A stretch of DNA of 64,000 nucleotides. It comes from Bufo bufo. Lineage: Eukaryota; Chordata; Amphibia; Anura; Bufonidae. A program made the translations under genes and the position numbers. The first letter of the stretch is position 1; every line of letters begins with the position of its first letter. This document shows, in pieces, positions 1-12,300 of the stretch. The stretch covers positions 32,914,192 to 32,978,191 of the forward strand of contig NC_053392.1 of the NCBI RefSeq assembly GCF_905171765.1, given 5' to 3'. A model generated the notes under the pieces. That model was not told the origin of the DNA, searched no databases, and was given only the letters and a program-made list of their open reading frames with translations.

Positions 1-1460
1 ACTTTGTATAAAAAAATGGGAAAAGTTGTCTTTTGCCAAGATATTTCTCTCACCCAGCATGGGTATATGTAAAATGACACCCCAAAACACATTGCCCAAC
101 TTCTCCTGAGTACGGAGATACCAGATGTGTGACACTTTTTTGCAGCCTAGGTGGGCAAAGGGGCCCATATTCCAAAGAGCACCTTTAGGATTTCACAGGT
201 CATTTACCTACTTACCACACATTTGGGCCCCTAGAATGCCAGGGCAGTATAACTACCCCACAAGTGACCCCATTTTGGAAATAAGACACCCCAAGGTATT
301 CCGTGAGGGGCATGGCAAGTTCCTAGAATTTTTTATTTTTTGTCACAAGTTAGTGGAAAATGATGATTTTTTTTTTTTTTTTTTCATACAAAGTCTCATA
401 TTCCACTAACTTGTGACAAAAAATAAAAACTTCCATGAACTCACTATGCCCATCAGCGAATACCTTGGGGTCTCTTCTTTCCAAAATGGGGTCACTTGTG
501 GGGTAGTTATACTGCCCTGGCATTCTAGGGGCCCAAATGTGTGGTAAGGAGTTTGAAATCAAATTCTGTAAAAAATGACGAGTGAAATCCGAAAGGTGCT
601 CTTTGGAATATGGGCCCCTTTGCCCACCTAGGCTGCAAAAAAGTGTCACACATCTGGTATTGCCGTACTCAGGAGAAGGTGGGGAATGTGTTTTGGGGTG
701 TCATTTTACATATACCCATGCTGGGTGAGATAAATATCTTGGCAAAAGACAACTTTTCCAATTTTTTTATACAAAGTTGGCATTTGACCAAGATATTTCT
801 CTCACCCAGCATGGGTATATGTAAAATGACACCCCAAAACACATTCCCCAACTTCTCCTGAGTACGGCGATACCAGATGTGTGACACTTTTTTGCAGCCT
901 AGATGCGCAAAGGTGCCCAAATTCCTTTTAGGAGGGCATTTTTAGACATTTGGATACCAGACTTCTTCTCACGCTTTGGGGCCCCTAGAATGCCAGGGCA
1001 GTATAAATACCCCACATGTGACCCCATTTTGGAAATAAGACACCCCAAGGTATTCAATGAGGGGCATGGCGAGTTCATAGAAATTTATTTTTTTTGGCAC
1101 AAGTTAGCGGAAATTGATATTTTTAATTTTTTTCTCACAAAGTCTCCCGTTCCGCTAACTTGGGACAAAAATTTCAATCTTTCATGGACTCAATATGCCC
1201 CTCACGGAATACCTGGGGGTGTCTTCTTTCCGAAATGGGGTCACATGTGGGGTATTTATACTGCCCTGGCATTCTAGGGGCCCTAAAGCGTGAGAAGAAG
1301 TCTGGAATATAAATGTCTAAAAAATTTTACGCATTTGGATTCCGTGAGGGGTATGGTGAGTTCATGTGAGATTTTATTTTTTGACACAAGTTAGTGGAAT
1401 ATGAGACTTTGTAAGAAAAAAAAAAAAATTCCGCTAACTTGGGCCAAAAAAATGTCTGAA
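1..1460. repeat. Back-to-back inverted repeat array (left composite element)
   Basis: Segments of roughly 300-400 bp recur in alternating orientation. For example, the stretch at 125-190 reappears as its reverse complement at 590-655 and again in direct orientation near 860-910, and 960-1100 is mirrored at 1140-1300. AT-rich hinges at about 360-400, 1100-1140 and 1410-1430 mark turning points. The open frames here are produced by the repeat on both strands and carry no recognisable domain. The same family fills 59945-62640. The array lies inside a TTAA-flanked composite element whose left end is outside the window. The superfamily is uncertain; TTAA target sites suggest piggyBac or Kolobok. 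Confidence 0.8.
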
Positions 1461-1469
1461 TGGAGCCTT

Positions 1470-3690
1470 ACAGAGGGGTGATCAATGACAGGGGGGGTGA
1501 TCAATGACAGGGGGGGTGATCAATGACAGGGGGGTGATCAATGACAGGGGGGTGATCAATGACAGGGGGGGTGATCAATGACAGGGGGGTGATCAATGAC
1601 AGGGGGGTGATCAATGACAGGGGGGTGATCAATGACAGGGGGAGTGATCAATGACAGGGGTGGTGATCAATGACAGGGGGGTGATCAGGGAGTCTATATG
1701 GGGTGATAACCACAGTCATTGATCATGCCCCTGTAAGGCTTCATTCAGACGTCCGGATGCGTTTTGCGGATCGGATCCATCTATCAGTGCATCCGTAAAA
1801 ATCATGCGGACATCTGAATGGAGCTTTACAGGGGGGTAATCAATGACAGGGGGGTGATCACCACAGTCATTGATCATGCCCCTGTAAGGCTTCATTCAGA
1901 CGTCCGGATGCGTTTTGCGGATCGGATCCATCTATCAGTGCATCCGTAAAAATCATGCGGACATCTGAATGGAGCTTTACAGGGGGGTGATCAGGGAGTC
2001 TATATGGGGTGATCACCACAGTCATTGATCATGCCCCTGTAAGGCTTCATTCAGACGTCCGGATGCGTTTTGCGGATCGGATCCATCTATCAGTGCATCC
2101 GTAAAAATCATGCGGACATCTGAATGGAGCTTTACAGGGGGGTGATCAGGGAGTCTATATGGGGTGATCACCACAGTCATTGATCATGCCCCTTTAAGGC
2201 TTCATTCAGACGTCCGGATGCGTTTTGCGGATCGGATCCATCTATCAGTGCATCCGTAAAAATCATGCGGACATCTGAATGGAGCTTTACAGGGGGGTGA
2301 TCAGGGAGTCTATATGGGGTGATCACCACAGTCATTGATCATGCCCCTGTAAGGCTTCATTCAGACGTCCGGATGCGTTTTGCGGATCCGATCCATCTAT
2401 CAGTGCATCCGTAAAAATCATGCGGACATCTGAATGGAGCTTTACAGGGGGGTAATCAATGACAGGGGGGTGATCAGGGAGTCTATATGGGGTGATCACC
2501 ACAGTCATTGATCATGCCCCTTTAAGGCTTCATTCAGACGTCCGGATGCGTTTTGCGGATCGGATCCATCTATCAGTGCATCCGTAAAAATCATGCGGAC
2601 ATCTGAATGGAGCTTTACAGGGGGGTGATCAGGGAGTCTATATGGGGTGATCACCACAGTCATTGATCATGCCCCTGTAAGGCTTCATTCAGACGTCCGG
2701 ATGCGTTTTGCGGATCCGATCCATCTATCAGTGCATCCGTAAAAATCATGTGGACATCTGAATGGAGCTTTACAGGGGGGTAATCAATGACAGGGGGGTG
2801 ATTACCACAGTCATTGATCATGCCCCTGTAAGGCTTCATTCAGACGTCCGGATGCGTTTTGCGGATCGGATCCATCTATCAGTGCATCCGTAAAAATCAT
2901 GCGGACATCTGAATGGAGCTTTACAGGGGGGTGATCAGGGAGTCTATATGGGGTGATCACCACAGTCATTGATCATGCCCCTTTAAGGCTTCATTCAGAC
3001 GTCCGGATGCGTTTTGCAGATCAGATCCATCTATCAGTGGATCCGTAAAAATCATGCGGACATCTGAATGGAGCTTTACAGGGGGGTGATCAGGGAGTCT
3101 ATATGGGGTGATCACCACAGTCATTGATCATGCCCCTGTAAGGCTTCATTCAGACGTCCGGATGCGTTTTGCGGATCGGATCCATCTATCAGTGCATCCG
3201 TAAAAATCATGCGGACATCTGAATGGAGCTTTACAGGGGGGTGATCAGGGAGTCTATATGGGGTGATCACCACAGTCATTGATCATGCCCCTGTAAGGCT
3301 TCATTCAGACGTCCGGATGCGTTTTGCGGATCGGATCCATCTATCAGTGCATCCGTAAAAATCATGCGGACATCTGAATGGAGCTTTACAGGGGGGTAAT
3401 CAATGACAGGGGGGTAATCAATGACAGGGGGGTGATCAGGGAGTCTATATGGGGTGATCACCACAGTCATTGATCACGCCCCTGTAAGGCTTCATTCAGA
3501 CGTCCGGATGCGTTTTGCGGATCCGATCCATCTATCAGTGGATCCGTAAAAATCATGCGGACGTCTGAATGGAGCTTTACAGGGGGTTGATCAATGACAG
3601 GGGGGAAATCAATGACAGGGGGGTGATCAGGGAGTCTATATGGGGTGATCAGGGGTGATCAGGGGCTAATAAGGGGTTAATAAGTGACGG
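1470..3690. repeat. Satellite of about 150-190 bp units with an 18-bp GATCAATGACAGGGGGGT minisatellite
   Basis: From 1479 to about 1690 a short unit, GATCAATGACAGGGGGGT with minor length changes, is repeated about a dozen times. From 1735 to 3590 a longer unit recurs about eleven times. Each long unit is itself imperfectly palindromic: a TTCATTCAGACGTCCG stretch near its start is mirrored by CGGACATCTGAATGGA near its end, with a GGATCGGATCC core. Units differ mainly in how many 18-mers separate them. A related pair of units lies at 59536-59940. No coding potential is seen. Confidence 0.9.
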
Positions 3691-4065
3691 GGGGGGGGGT
3701 GTAGTGTAGTGTAGTGGTGCTTGGTGCTACTTTACTGAGCTACCTGTGTCCTCTGGTGGTCGATCCAAACAAAGGGGACCACCAGAGGACCAGGTAGCAG
3801 GTATATTAGACGCTGTTATCAAAACAGCGTCTAATATACCTGTTAGGGGTTAAAAAAAACACATCTCCAGCCTGCCAGCGAACGATCGCCGCTGGCAGGC
3901 TGGAGATCAACTCTCTTACCTTCCGTTCCTGTGAGCGCGCGCGCCTGTGTGCGCGCGTTCACAGGAAATCTCGGCCATCGCGAGATGACGCATATATGCG
4001 TGACTGTGCGCAGCGCTGCCACCTCCGGAACGCGATCCTGCGTTAGGCGGTCCGGAGGTGGTTAA
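3691..4065. mobile_element. Right terminus of TTAA-flanked composite element, chain of hairpins
   Basis: This stretch holds consecutive inverted repeats: 3739-3798, 3798-3842 (near-perfect, 20-bp arms), 3863-3907, 3926-3967, 3968-3986, 3988-4001 and 4019-4061. It ends GGAGGTGGTTAA, with TTAA at 4062-4065. The matching sequence at 46933 has the same right flank (TAAAGTTCTGGGG) after TTAA but a different left flank, so it looks like the unoccupied site. The right end of the element at 63137 closes with a similar GAGGTGGTTAA. The superfamily is not certain. Confidence 0.75.
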
Positions 4066-4669
4066 TAAAGTTCTGGGGCCTATACAGGAAGATTCCAAGG
4101 GGACAAAACAATAAACTAGTAACAGATCGGTAAAAACTGAATAGAACCAAAGCAAGCTGAAACAGACACGCCCGGTCAGACCAGGTGAGAAAAAACCCAT
4201 ATAATTAGGAGACACAAACCAGTAAGCAAATCATGCCAAAGTCAATATCAGGAGAGACAGACAGGAGTCAGAGAACAGTAACCAGAAATAATAGAAAAGC
4301 CAGGGGTCTATACCAGGAAGTCACCTCAGGGTCCAAGTCATCAGGCAAAGGGTCAGTGTCAGAATCCAAAGCAAAGGTCCAGAGCTGTAAAGTAAGGCTA
4401 ATGTGAATCTCCAAAGAAAAACCAATCACAGGCAACTGTGGCCAGCAGTTGATTGCTTAAAATATCCAGCGCTACCAGTCATGTAACCCCTGACGTCACT
4501 ACACCAGACATGCCAGCTTGGCCGCCAACTGGCCGGCTCTCCTGCTTGCAGAGTCTGGTCTAATTGTCCCAGCAACTGGACACTGGCAGCGCTGCCACTG
4601 ATGGAGCCGTCTGCTGGCCCCTGTGTAAGACACAGCCAATGTTCACGTAGGATCTGTTTTATTCAGAAC
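4062..4669. repeat. Duplicated block, copy 1 flank (unclassified dispersed repeat)
   Basis: This block is near-identical to 46933-48275 apart from the 740-bp insertion in the second copy. It has no coding domain. It is GC-richer than its surroundings and resembles a solo LTR or other dispersed repeat, but I cannot name the family. The TTAA at 4457-4460 is an empty target site for the element present at 47327-48066 in copy 2. The block ends in TTCAGAAC (4662-4669), directly before a hAT-type end. Confidence 0.7.
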
Positions 4670-7600
4670 TAGAGATAAGCAAATTTTTCACAAATTTGAT
4701 TCGGCCGGTTCACCGAATTTTTGAAAAAATTTGGTTCGATCCGAACTTATTTGCTGCGAATCGCGTTAAAAAACGGCTATTTCCTGGTTGCAGAGAGCCT
4801 TTATAGTGGTGTAGAACACTGTGCCTTGCAGTAACACGCATAGGGAGTCCACTGTGGTAGTAAAATAATACTGTGAGTCAGTATGACATGCAGATGACAG
4901 GAGTCGCTCTTAGAATCACTGCACACTTTACTTATTTGGGCAGTCACGGGGCCAAAACTGACCAAATAACTCAAGTATGAACTCAACCTTACAGGTCGAT
5001 GTTAGCACCAAGAAGAAGCACACTCCTTTTACACCGTTGTCAGCTGATTCCACATAGATGTCTACAGAGCCTGTTCCTTTAAACGCTTATACAAGTAGAG
5101 TTCCCCGACAGAGCGGAGAGGGTGTCAGCAATAAGTTTGTGTTGACGTCACTGATTATTTTGCCCTTCCTCTGATCCATCAGAACAATAACCCCCAAAAA
5201 ACTGATTCTGCCTGTTGATCATTCACCTTCACTCGGTCAGCATTTGGTCTGTAAAAAACAGGAGTGGATCCAAAACAGAGATGACACGTGAATGGAATAT
5301 TTGCATGTCTTCTGTGTTTTGTACCCACTCCTGCTTTTGGCTACCAAATCACAAGACAATTCTGATGGGACCATACAGGCCTTTTAGCCGCTACACAGAC
5401 AAGATCATTTGTGCGTCTCATTTTTCCTTCCTTCTGACAGATCTGAAGAAGGGTCAAATAAATGATGATGTCAGCCAGGCCTAAAGGCAAAATAGTTGCC
5501 CAGTCATAAAATGTGGAGGGTGGGAACAGCATGAAGTCCACAGAGAGGCCCAATGACATAGTGGTGAGCTGGAAGCAGCATAAGGAGACCACAGAGTGGC
5601 CCAATGACGGAGTCTGGAGGTGATGGCAGCATCAGGAGGAGACCACAGAGTGTCACAATGACAGTATGGAGGTGGCAGCAAAATCAGGAGGCCACAGAGC
5701 GGCACAATAACAGTGTGGAGGTGGCGGCACTATCAGGAGGCCACAGAGTGGCACAATGACAGAGTGTGGAGGTGGTGGCAGCATCAGGAGACCACAGGGT
5801 GGCAAGCTGACATAGTGTGGAGGTGACAGCAGCATCAGGAGACCACAGAGTGGCAAGCTGACAAAGTGTGGAGGTTTCAGCAGCATCAGGAGACCACAGA
5901 GTGACCTGGTGACATAGTGTGGAGGTGGCAGCAGAATCAGGAGGCCGCAGAGCGGCATAATGACAGAGTGTGGAGGTGGCAGCAGAATCAGGAGACCACA
6001 GGGTGGCAAGCTGACATAGTGTGGAGGTGACAGCAGCATCAGGAGACCACAGAGTGGCAAGCTGACAAAGTGTGGAGGTTTCAGCAGCATCAGGAGACCA
6101 CAGAGTGACCTGGTGACATAGTGTGGAGGTGGCAGCAGAATCAGGAGGCCGCAGAGCAGCATAATGACAGAGTGTGGAGGTGGCGGCAGCAGCAGCATCA
6201 GGAGGAGGCCAGAGAGTGTCATAATGACAGTGTGGAGGTGGCAGCAGCATCAGGAGACCACAGAGTGGCAAGGTGACATAGTGTTGAGGTAGCAGCAGCA
6301 TTAGAAGACCACAGAGTGGCAAGGTGACATAGTGTGGAGATGACAGCAGAATCTGGAGACCACAGAGTGGCAAGGTGACATAGTGTGGAGGTGACAGCAG
6401 CATCAGGAGACCACAGAGTGGCAAGGTAACATAGTGTGGAGGTGGCAGCAGCATCATGAGGCCATAGAGTGACCCAGTGACAGAGTGGGGAGGTGTCATC
6501 AGCATCAGGAGACCACAGAGTGGCAAGGTGACATAGTGTTGAGGTGGCAGCAGCATTAGAAGACCACAGAGTGGCAAGGTGACATAGTGTGGAGATGACA
6601 GCAGAATCAGGAGACCACAGAGTGGCAAGGTGACATAGTGTGGAGGTGACAGCAGCATCAGGAGACCACAGAGTGGCAAGGTAACATAGTGTGGAGGTAG
6701 CAGCAGCATCATGAGACCACAAAGTGGCAAGGTGACATAATGTAAGGTAACAGCAGAATCAGGATACTACAGAGTGGCAAGGTGACATAGTGTGGAGCTG
6801 ACAGCAGCATCAGGAGACCACAGAGTGGCAAGGTGACATAGTGTGGAGGTGACATCAGCATCAGGAGACCACAGAGTGGCAAGAAAACATAGTGTGGAGG
6901 TGGCAGCAGCATCAGGAGACCACAGAGTGACCTGGTGACATAGTGTGGAGGTGGCAGCAGAATCAGGAGGCCACAGAGAGGCATAATGACAGAGTGTGGA
7001 GGTGGCGGCAAAATCAGGAGGCCACAGAGTGGCACAATGACAAAGTGTGGAGGTGGTGGCAGCAGAAGCATCAGGAGGAGGCCAGAGAGTGGCATAATGA
7101 CAGTGTGGAGGTGGCATAAGCATCAGGGGACGACAGAGTGGCAAGGTGACATAGTGTTGAGGTGGCAGCAGCATTAGAAGACCACAGAGTGGCAAGGTGA
7201 CATAGTGTGGAGATGACAGCAGAATCGGGTGACCACAGAGTGGCAAGGTGACATAGTGTGGAGGCGACAGCAGCATCAGGAGACCACAGAGTGGCAAGAT
7301 AACATAGTGTGGAGGCGGCAGCAGTATCAGGAGACCACAGAGTGACCTGGTGACATAGTGTGGAGGTGGCAGCAGAATCAGGAGGCCACAGAGTGGCATA
7401 ATGACATAGTGTGGAGGTGGCGGCAACATCAGGAGGCCACAAAGTGGCACAATGACAGAGTGTGGAGGTGGCAGCAGCAGCATCTGGAGGAGGCCAGAGA
7501 GTGGCATAATGACAGTGTGGAGGTGGCAGCAGCATCAGGAGACCACAGAGTGGCAACGTGACATGGTGTTCAGGTGGCAGCAGCATTAGAAGACCACAGA

Positions 7601-7970
7601 GTGGCAACGTGACATAGTGTGGAGATGACAGCAAAATCAGGAGACCACAGAGTGGCAAGGTGACATAGTGTGGAGGTGACAGCAGCATCAGGAGACCACA
7701 GAGTGGCAAGGTAACATAGTGTGGTGGTGGCAGCAGCATCATGAGGCCATAGAGTGACCCAGTGACAGAATGGGGAGGTGGCAGCAGCATCAGCAGACCA
7801 CAGAGTGGTTTAGGTGGCCGAGTGTGGAGGTGGCAGCAGCAGCAGGAGACCACAGAGTGGCAAGGTGACATAATGTGAGGTAACAGCAGAATCAGCAGAC
7901 CACAGAGTGGCAAGGTGACATAGTGTGGAGGTGGCAGCAGCATCAGGAGACCACAGAGTGACCCGGTGAA
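4670..7970. mobile_element. Left part of a large hAT element, copy 1, truncated
   Basis: It begins TAGAGATAAGC, a hAT-style end, and parallels 48276-50240 of the second copy. After about 800 bp of leader it passes into a 51-bp minisatellite. The homology stops at about 7968, where the array is joined to an ERV env fragment, so the transposase and right end are missing here. The 8-bp left flank TTCAGAAC equals the right flank of copy 2 at 58326-58333, which supports hAT insertion at this sequence. Confidence 0.65.
5485..7970. repeat. 51-bp minisatellite (about 48 units)
   Basis: The unit reads approximately GCATCAGGAGACCACAGAG followed by TGGCAAGGTGACATAGTGTG and GAGGTGACAGCA, 51 bp in all. 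Because 51 is divisible by three, every frame that escapes a stop in one unit stays open, giving overlapping minus-strand open frames of up to 348 codons with a 17-residue period rich in Leu, Pro, Cys and Gly. I treat these as by-products of the array, not genes. Higher-order groups of several units also recur, for example around 6240-6480 and 6480-6720. Confidence 0.93.
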
Positions 7971-7974
7971 TAGC

Positions 7975-8102
7975 CCTTGCTCTGCCCTAAAGTATACTGA
8001 CCTTATCCATATGGGCCTGGACCTTATCACTGGTATCTGTGATCCAAGTACAGCAGTCCTCTTCTATAAACTCACGGAAACCCCCCTTGGAAGCTAAAAG
8101 AT
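7975..8102 (-). pseudogene. ERV env transmembrane-subunit fragment, distal part
   Basis: Minus-strand translation just left of the hAT element gives the region after the heptad-repeat core of a retroviral TM subunit: a GG pair, then an acidic run and a CC pair followed by TWI. This fits the disulfide-loop region of gamma- or epsilon-like envelope proteins, although the first cysteine of the usual CX6CC pattern is not evident. The sequence continues on the far side of the hAT insertion at 14766. The fragment ends at about 7975, where the minisatellite begins. It is an old, broken copy. Confidence 0.6.
8095..8102. repeat. Target-site duplication TAAAAGAT (left)
   Basis: TAAAAGAT directly precedes the element end TAGTGATGAGCG and is repeated exactly at 14766-14773 after the right end. 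Eight base pairs is the hAT-superfamily length. Confidence 0.93.
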
Positions 8103-8616
8103 TAGTGATGAGCGAACCCGAACTGTATAGTTCGGGTTCGTACCGAATTTTGGGGTGTCCGTGACACGGACCCAAACCCGAACATTTTCGTAAAAGTTTG
8201 GGCTCGGGTTCGGTGTTCGGCGCTTTCTTGGCGCTTTTTGAAAGGCTGCAAAGCAGCCAATCAACAAGCGTCATACTACTTGCCCCAAGAGACCATCACA
8301 GCCATGCCTACTATTGGCATGGTTGTGATTGGCCAGTGCAGCATGTGACCCAGCCTCTATATAAGCTTGGGTCACGTAGCGCTGCACGTTACTCTGCTGT
8401 TACAAGTGTAGGGAGAGGTTGCAGCTGCGACGTTAGGGCGAGATTAGGCAGTGATTAACTCCTCCAAAACACTTAAGACAGAGATCAATCTACAGCTGTG
8501 GATCATTGAACTGCTGCTATTCAATTGCTCACTGTTTTTAGGCTGCCCAGAGCGTTTTTCAGTCATTTTTTCTGGGGTGATCGGCGGCCATTTTGTGGCT
8601 TGTGGTGCGCCAGCAC

Positions 8617-9185
8617 AAGCTGCCACCAAGTCCATTTAACCATCAATAGTGTGGTTATTTTTTGGCTATATCCTACATCAAGGGCAAGCTGCCACCAAGT
8701 CCATTTAACCATCAATAGTGTGGTTATTTAAATCTATCCCTAAAAGGGTATATTAGATTCAAGGTGCTGATAGGGTCATTCTCAATAACTTCATACACAC
8801 GCTACTGTGCATATCCAAGTCTAATTCTGTGTGTAAACGTATACCTGTCACCCAGCGCCTAAAAAATAGGCCTCAAATTTATATTCATCCAAATCTGTCA
8901 TTATTGCAGTAGCTGGTCAAGTTATTTAGTGTCCGTCAAAGCACAGTTTCTGTTCTGGGTTGAAATACAATTCCCAATTTTGCAATTCTCTAAATTAGTG
9001 GTTTCTGCTGTATCAGGCCTACTTTAAATCTATCCCTAAAAGGGTATATAAGATTCAAGGTGCAGATAGGGTTATTCTCAATAACTTCACACACACGCTA
9101 CTGTGCAATTCCAAGTCTAATTCTGTCCGTAAACGTATACCTGTCATCCAGCGCCTAAATACTAGGCCTCAAATTTATATTCAGC
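8617..9185. repeat. Direct repeats in the 5' region of the hAT element
   Basis: A 45-bp segment beginning CAAGCTGCCACCAAGTCC occurs at 8617-8661 and again at 8684-8728. A segment of about 155 bp beginning TAAATCTATCCCTAAAAGG occurs at about 8730-8885 and again at 9025-9180. Such repeats could be transposase-binding or promoter units, which is inference; no experimental motif is recognisable. Confidence 0.8.
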
Positions 9186-9336
9186 TAAATCTGTCGTTAC
9201 TGCTGTGCCTTTATTAGTGTAATACGGTACCTAAATAGATAGCCAGATAGTGTTAGGTGTCTGTAAAAAAAGGCCTGAATTTGAATTCAATACATTGGGC
9301 CAAATAATATTTTTCTTATTGTGGTGAACGGTAACA

Positions 9337-12300
9337 ATGAGGAAAACATCTAGTAAGGGACACGGACGCGGACATGGTCGTGGTGGTGTTAGTGGACCCT
9401 CTGGTGCTGGGAGAGGACGTGGCCGTTCTGCCACAGCCACACGTCCTAGTAAACCAGCTACCTCAGGTCCCAGAAGCCAGCAGAATTTACAGCGATATTT
9501 GGTGGGGCCCAATGCCGTTCTAAGGATGGTAAGGCCTGAGCAGGTACAGGCATTAGTCAATTGGGTGGCCGACAGTGGATCCAGCACGTTCACATTATCT
9601 CCCACCCAGTCTTCTGCAGAAAGCGCTCAGATGGCGCATGAAAACCAAGCCCATCAGTCTGTCACATCACCCCCATGCATATCAGGGAAACTGTCTGAGC
9701 CTCAAGTTATGCAGCAGTCTCTTATGCTGTTTGAAGACTCTGCTGGCAGGGTTTCCCAAGGGCATCCACCTAGCCCTTCCCCAGGGGTGGAAGAGATAGA
9801 ATGCACTAACGCACAACCACTTATGTTTCCTAATGATGAGGACATGGGAATACCACCTCAGCACGTCACTGATGATAACGAAACACAGGTGCCAACTGCT
9901 GCGTCTTTCTGCAGTGTGCAGACTGAATAGGAGGTCAGGGAGGAAGACTGGGTGGAAGACGATGCAGGGGACGATGAGGTCCTAGACCCCACATGAAATG
10001 AAGGTCGTGCCACTGACTTTCAGAATTCGGAGGAAGAGGCAGTGGTGAGACCGAGCCAACAGCGTAGCAAAAGAGGGAGCAGTGGGCAAAAGCATAACAC
10101 CCGCCGCCAAGAGACTCCGCCTGCTAGTGACCGCCGCCATCTGGGACCGAGCACCCCAAAGGCAGCTTCAAGGAGTTCCCTGGCATGGCACTTCTTCAAA
10201 CAATGTGCTGACGACAAGACCCGAGTGGTTTGCACGCTGTGCCATCAGAGCCTGAAGCGAGGCATTAACAATCTGAACCTTAGCACAACCTGCATGACCA
10301 GGCACCTGCATGCAAAGCATGAACTGCAGTGGAGTAAACACCTTAAAAACAAGGAAGTCACTCAGGCTCCCCCTGCTACCTCTTCTGCTGCTGCCGCCTC
10401 TTCTGCTGCTGCCGCCTCGGCCTCTTCCTCCGCCTCTGGAGGAACGTTGGCACCTGCCGCCCAGCAAACATGGGATGTACCACCAACACCACCACCTGCG
10501 TCACCAAGCATCTCAACCATGTCACACGGCAGCGTTCAGCTCTCCATCTCACAAACAGTTGAGAGAAAGCGTAAATTCCCACCTAGCCACCCTCGATCCC
10601 TGGCCCTGAATGCCAGCATTTCTAAACTACTGGCCTATGAAATGCTGTCATTTAGGCTGGTGGACACAGACAGCTTCAAACAGCTCATGTCGCTTGCTGT
10701 CCCACAGTATGTTGTTCCCAGCCGGCACTACTTCTCCAAGAGAGCCGTGCCTTCCCTGCACAACCAAGTATCTGATAAAATCAAGTGTGCACTGCGCAAC
10801 GCCATCTGTGGCAAGGTCCACCTAACCACAGATACGTGGACCAGTAAGCACGGCCAGGGACGCTATATCTCCCTAACTGCACACTGGGTAAATGTAGTGG
10901 TGGCTGGGCCCCAGGCGGAGAGCTGTTTGGCGCACGTCCTTCCGCCGCCAAGGATCGCAGGGCAACATTCTTTGCCTCCTGTCTCCTCCTCCTCCTACTC
11001 AGCTTCCTCCTCCTCTTCTTCTACCTGCTCATCCAGTCAGCCACACACCTTGACCACCAACTTCAGCACAGCCCGGGGTAAACGTCAGCAGGCCATTCTG
11101 AAACTCATATGTTTGGGGGACAGGCCCCACACCGCACAGGAGTTGTGGCGGGGTATAGAACAACAGACCGACGAGTGGTTGCTGCCAGTGAGCCTCAAGC
11201 CCGGCCTGGTGGTGTGTGATAATGGGCGAAATCTCATTGCAGCTCTGGGACTAGCCGGTTTGACGCACATCCCTTGCCTGGCGCATGTGCTGAATTTGGT
11301 GGTGCAGAAGTTCATTCGCAACTACCCCGACATGTCAGAGCTGCTGCATAAAGTGCAGGCCGTCTGTTCGCGCTTCCGGCGTTCACATCCTGCCGCTGCT
11401 CGCCTGTCTGCACTACAGCGTAACTTCGGCATTCCCGCTCACCGCCTCATATGCGACGTGCCCACCAGGTGGAACTCCACCTTGCACATGCTGGACAGAC
11501 TGTGCGAGCAGCAGCAGGCCATAGTGGAGTTTCAGCTGCAGCACGCACGGGTCAGTCGCACTGCGGAACAGCACCACTTCACCACCAATGACTGGGCCTC
11601 CATGCGAGACCTGTGTGCCCTGTTGCGCTGTTTCGAGTACTCCACCAACATGGCCAGTGGCGATGACGCCGTTATCAGCGTTACAATACCACTTCTATGT
11701 CTCCTTGAGAAAACACTTAGGGCGATGATGGAAGAGGAGGTGGCCCAGGAGGAGGAGGAGGAAGAGGGGTCATTTTTAGTACTTTCAGGCCAGTCTCTTC
11801 GAAGTGACTGAGAGGGAGGTTTTTTGCAACACCAGAGGCCAGGTACAAATGTGGCCAGACAGGGCCCACTACTGGAGGACGAGGAGGACGAGGAGGAGGT
11901 GGAGGAGGATGAGGATGAAGCATGTTCACAGCGGGGTGGCACCCAACGCAGCTCGGGCCCATCACTGGTGCGTGGCTGGGGGGAAACGCAGGACGATGAC
12001 GATACGCCTCCCACAGAGGACAGCTTGTCCTTACCTCTGGGCAGCCTGGCACACATGAGCGAATACATGCTGCAGTGCCTGCGCAACGACAGCAGAGTTG
12101 CCCACATTTTAACGTGTGCGGACTACTGGGTTGCCACCCTGCTGGACCCACGGTACAAAGACAATGTGCCCACCTTACTTCCTGCACTGGAGCGTGATAG
12201 GAAGATGCGCGAGCACAAGCGCACGTTGGTAGACGCGCTACTGAGAGCATTCCCAAATGTCACAGGGGAACAAGTGGAAGCCCAAGGCGAAGGCAGAGGA

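Noticed and set aside
1735..3590. CRISPR-like array of regular repeats and spacers
   Set aside because: Repeats are long, palindromic and separated by the same 18-mers, the genome is a vertebrate, and no cas-like gene exists.
5653..8030. Overlapping minus-strand open frames of 189-348 codons
   Set aside because: They are created by the 51-bp period of a minisatellite and have no domain other than the 17-residue echo of the unit.
10168..10582. Arg/Gly-rich minus-strand open frames in the hAT gene
   Set aside because: Antisense of the Ala/Ser-rich low-complexity part of the transposase.
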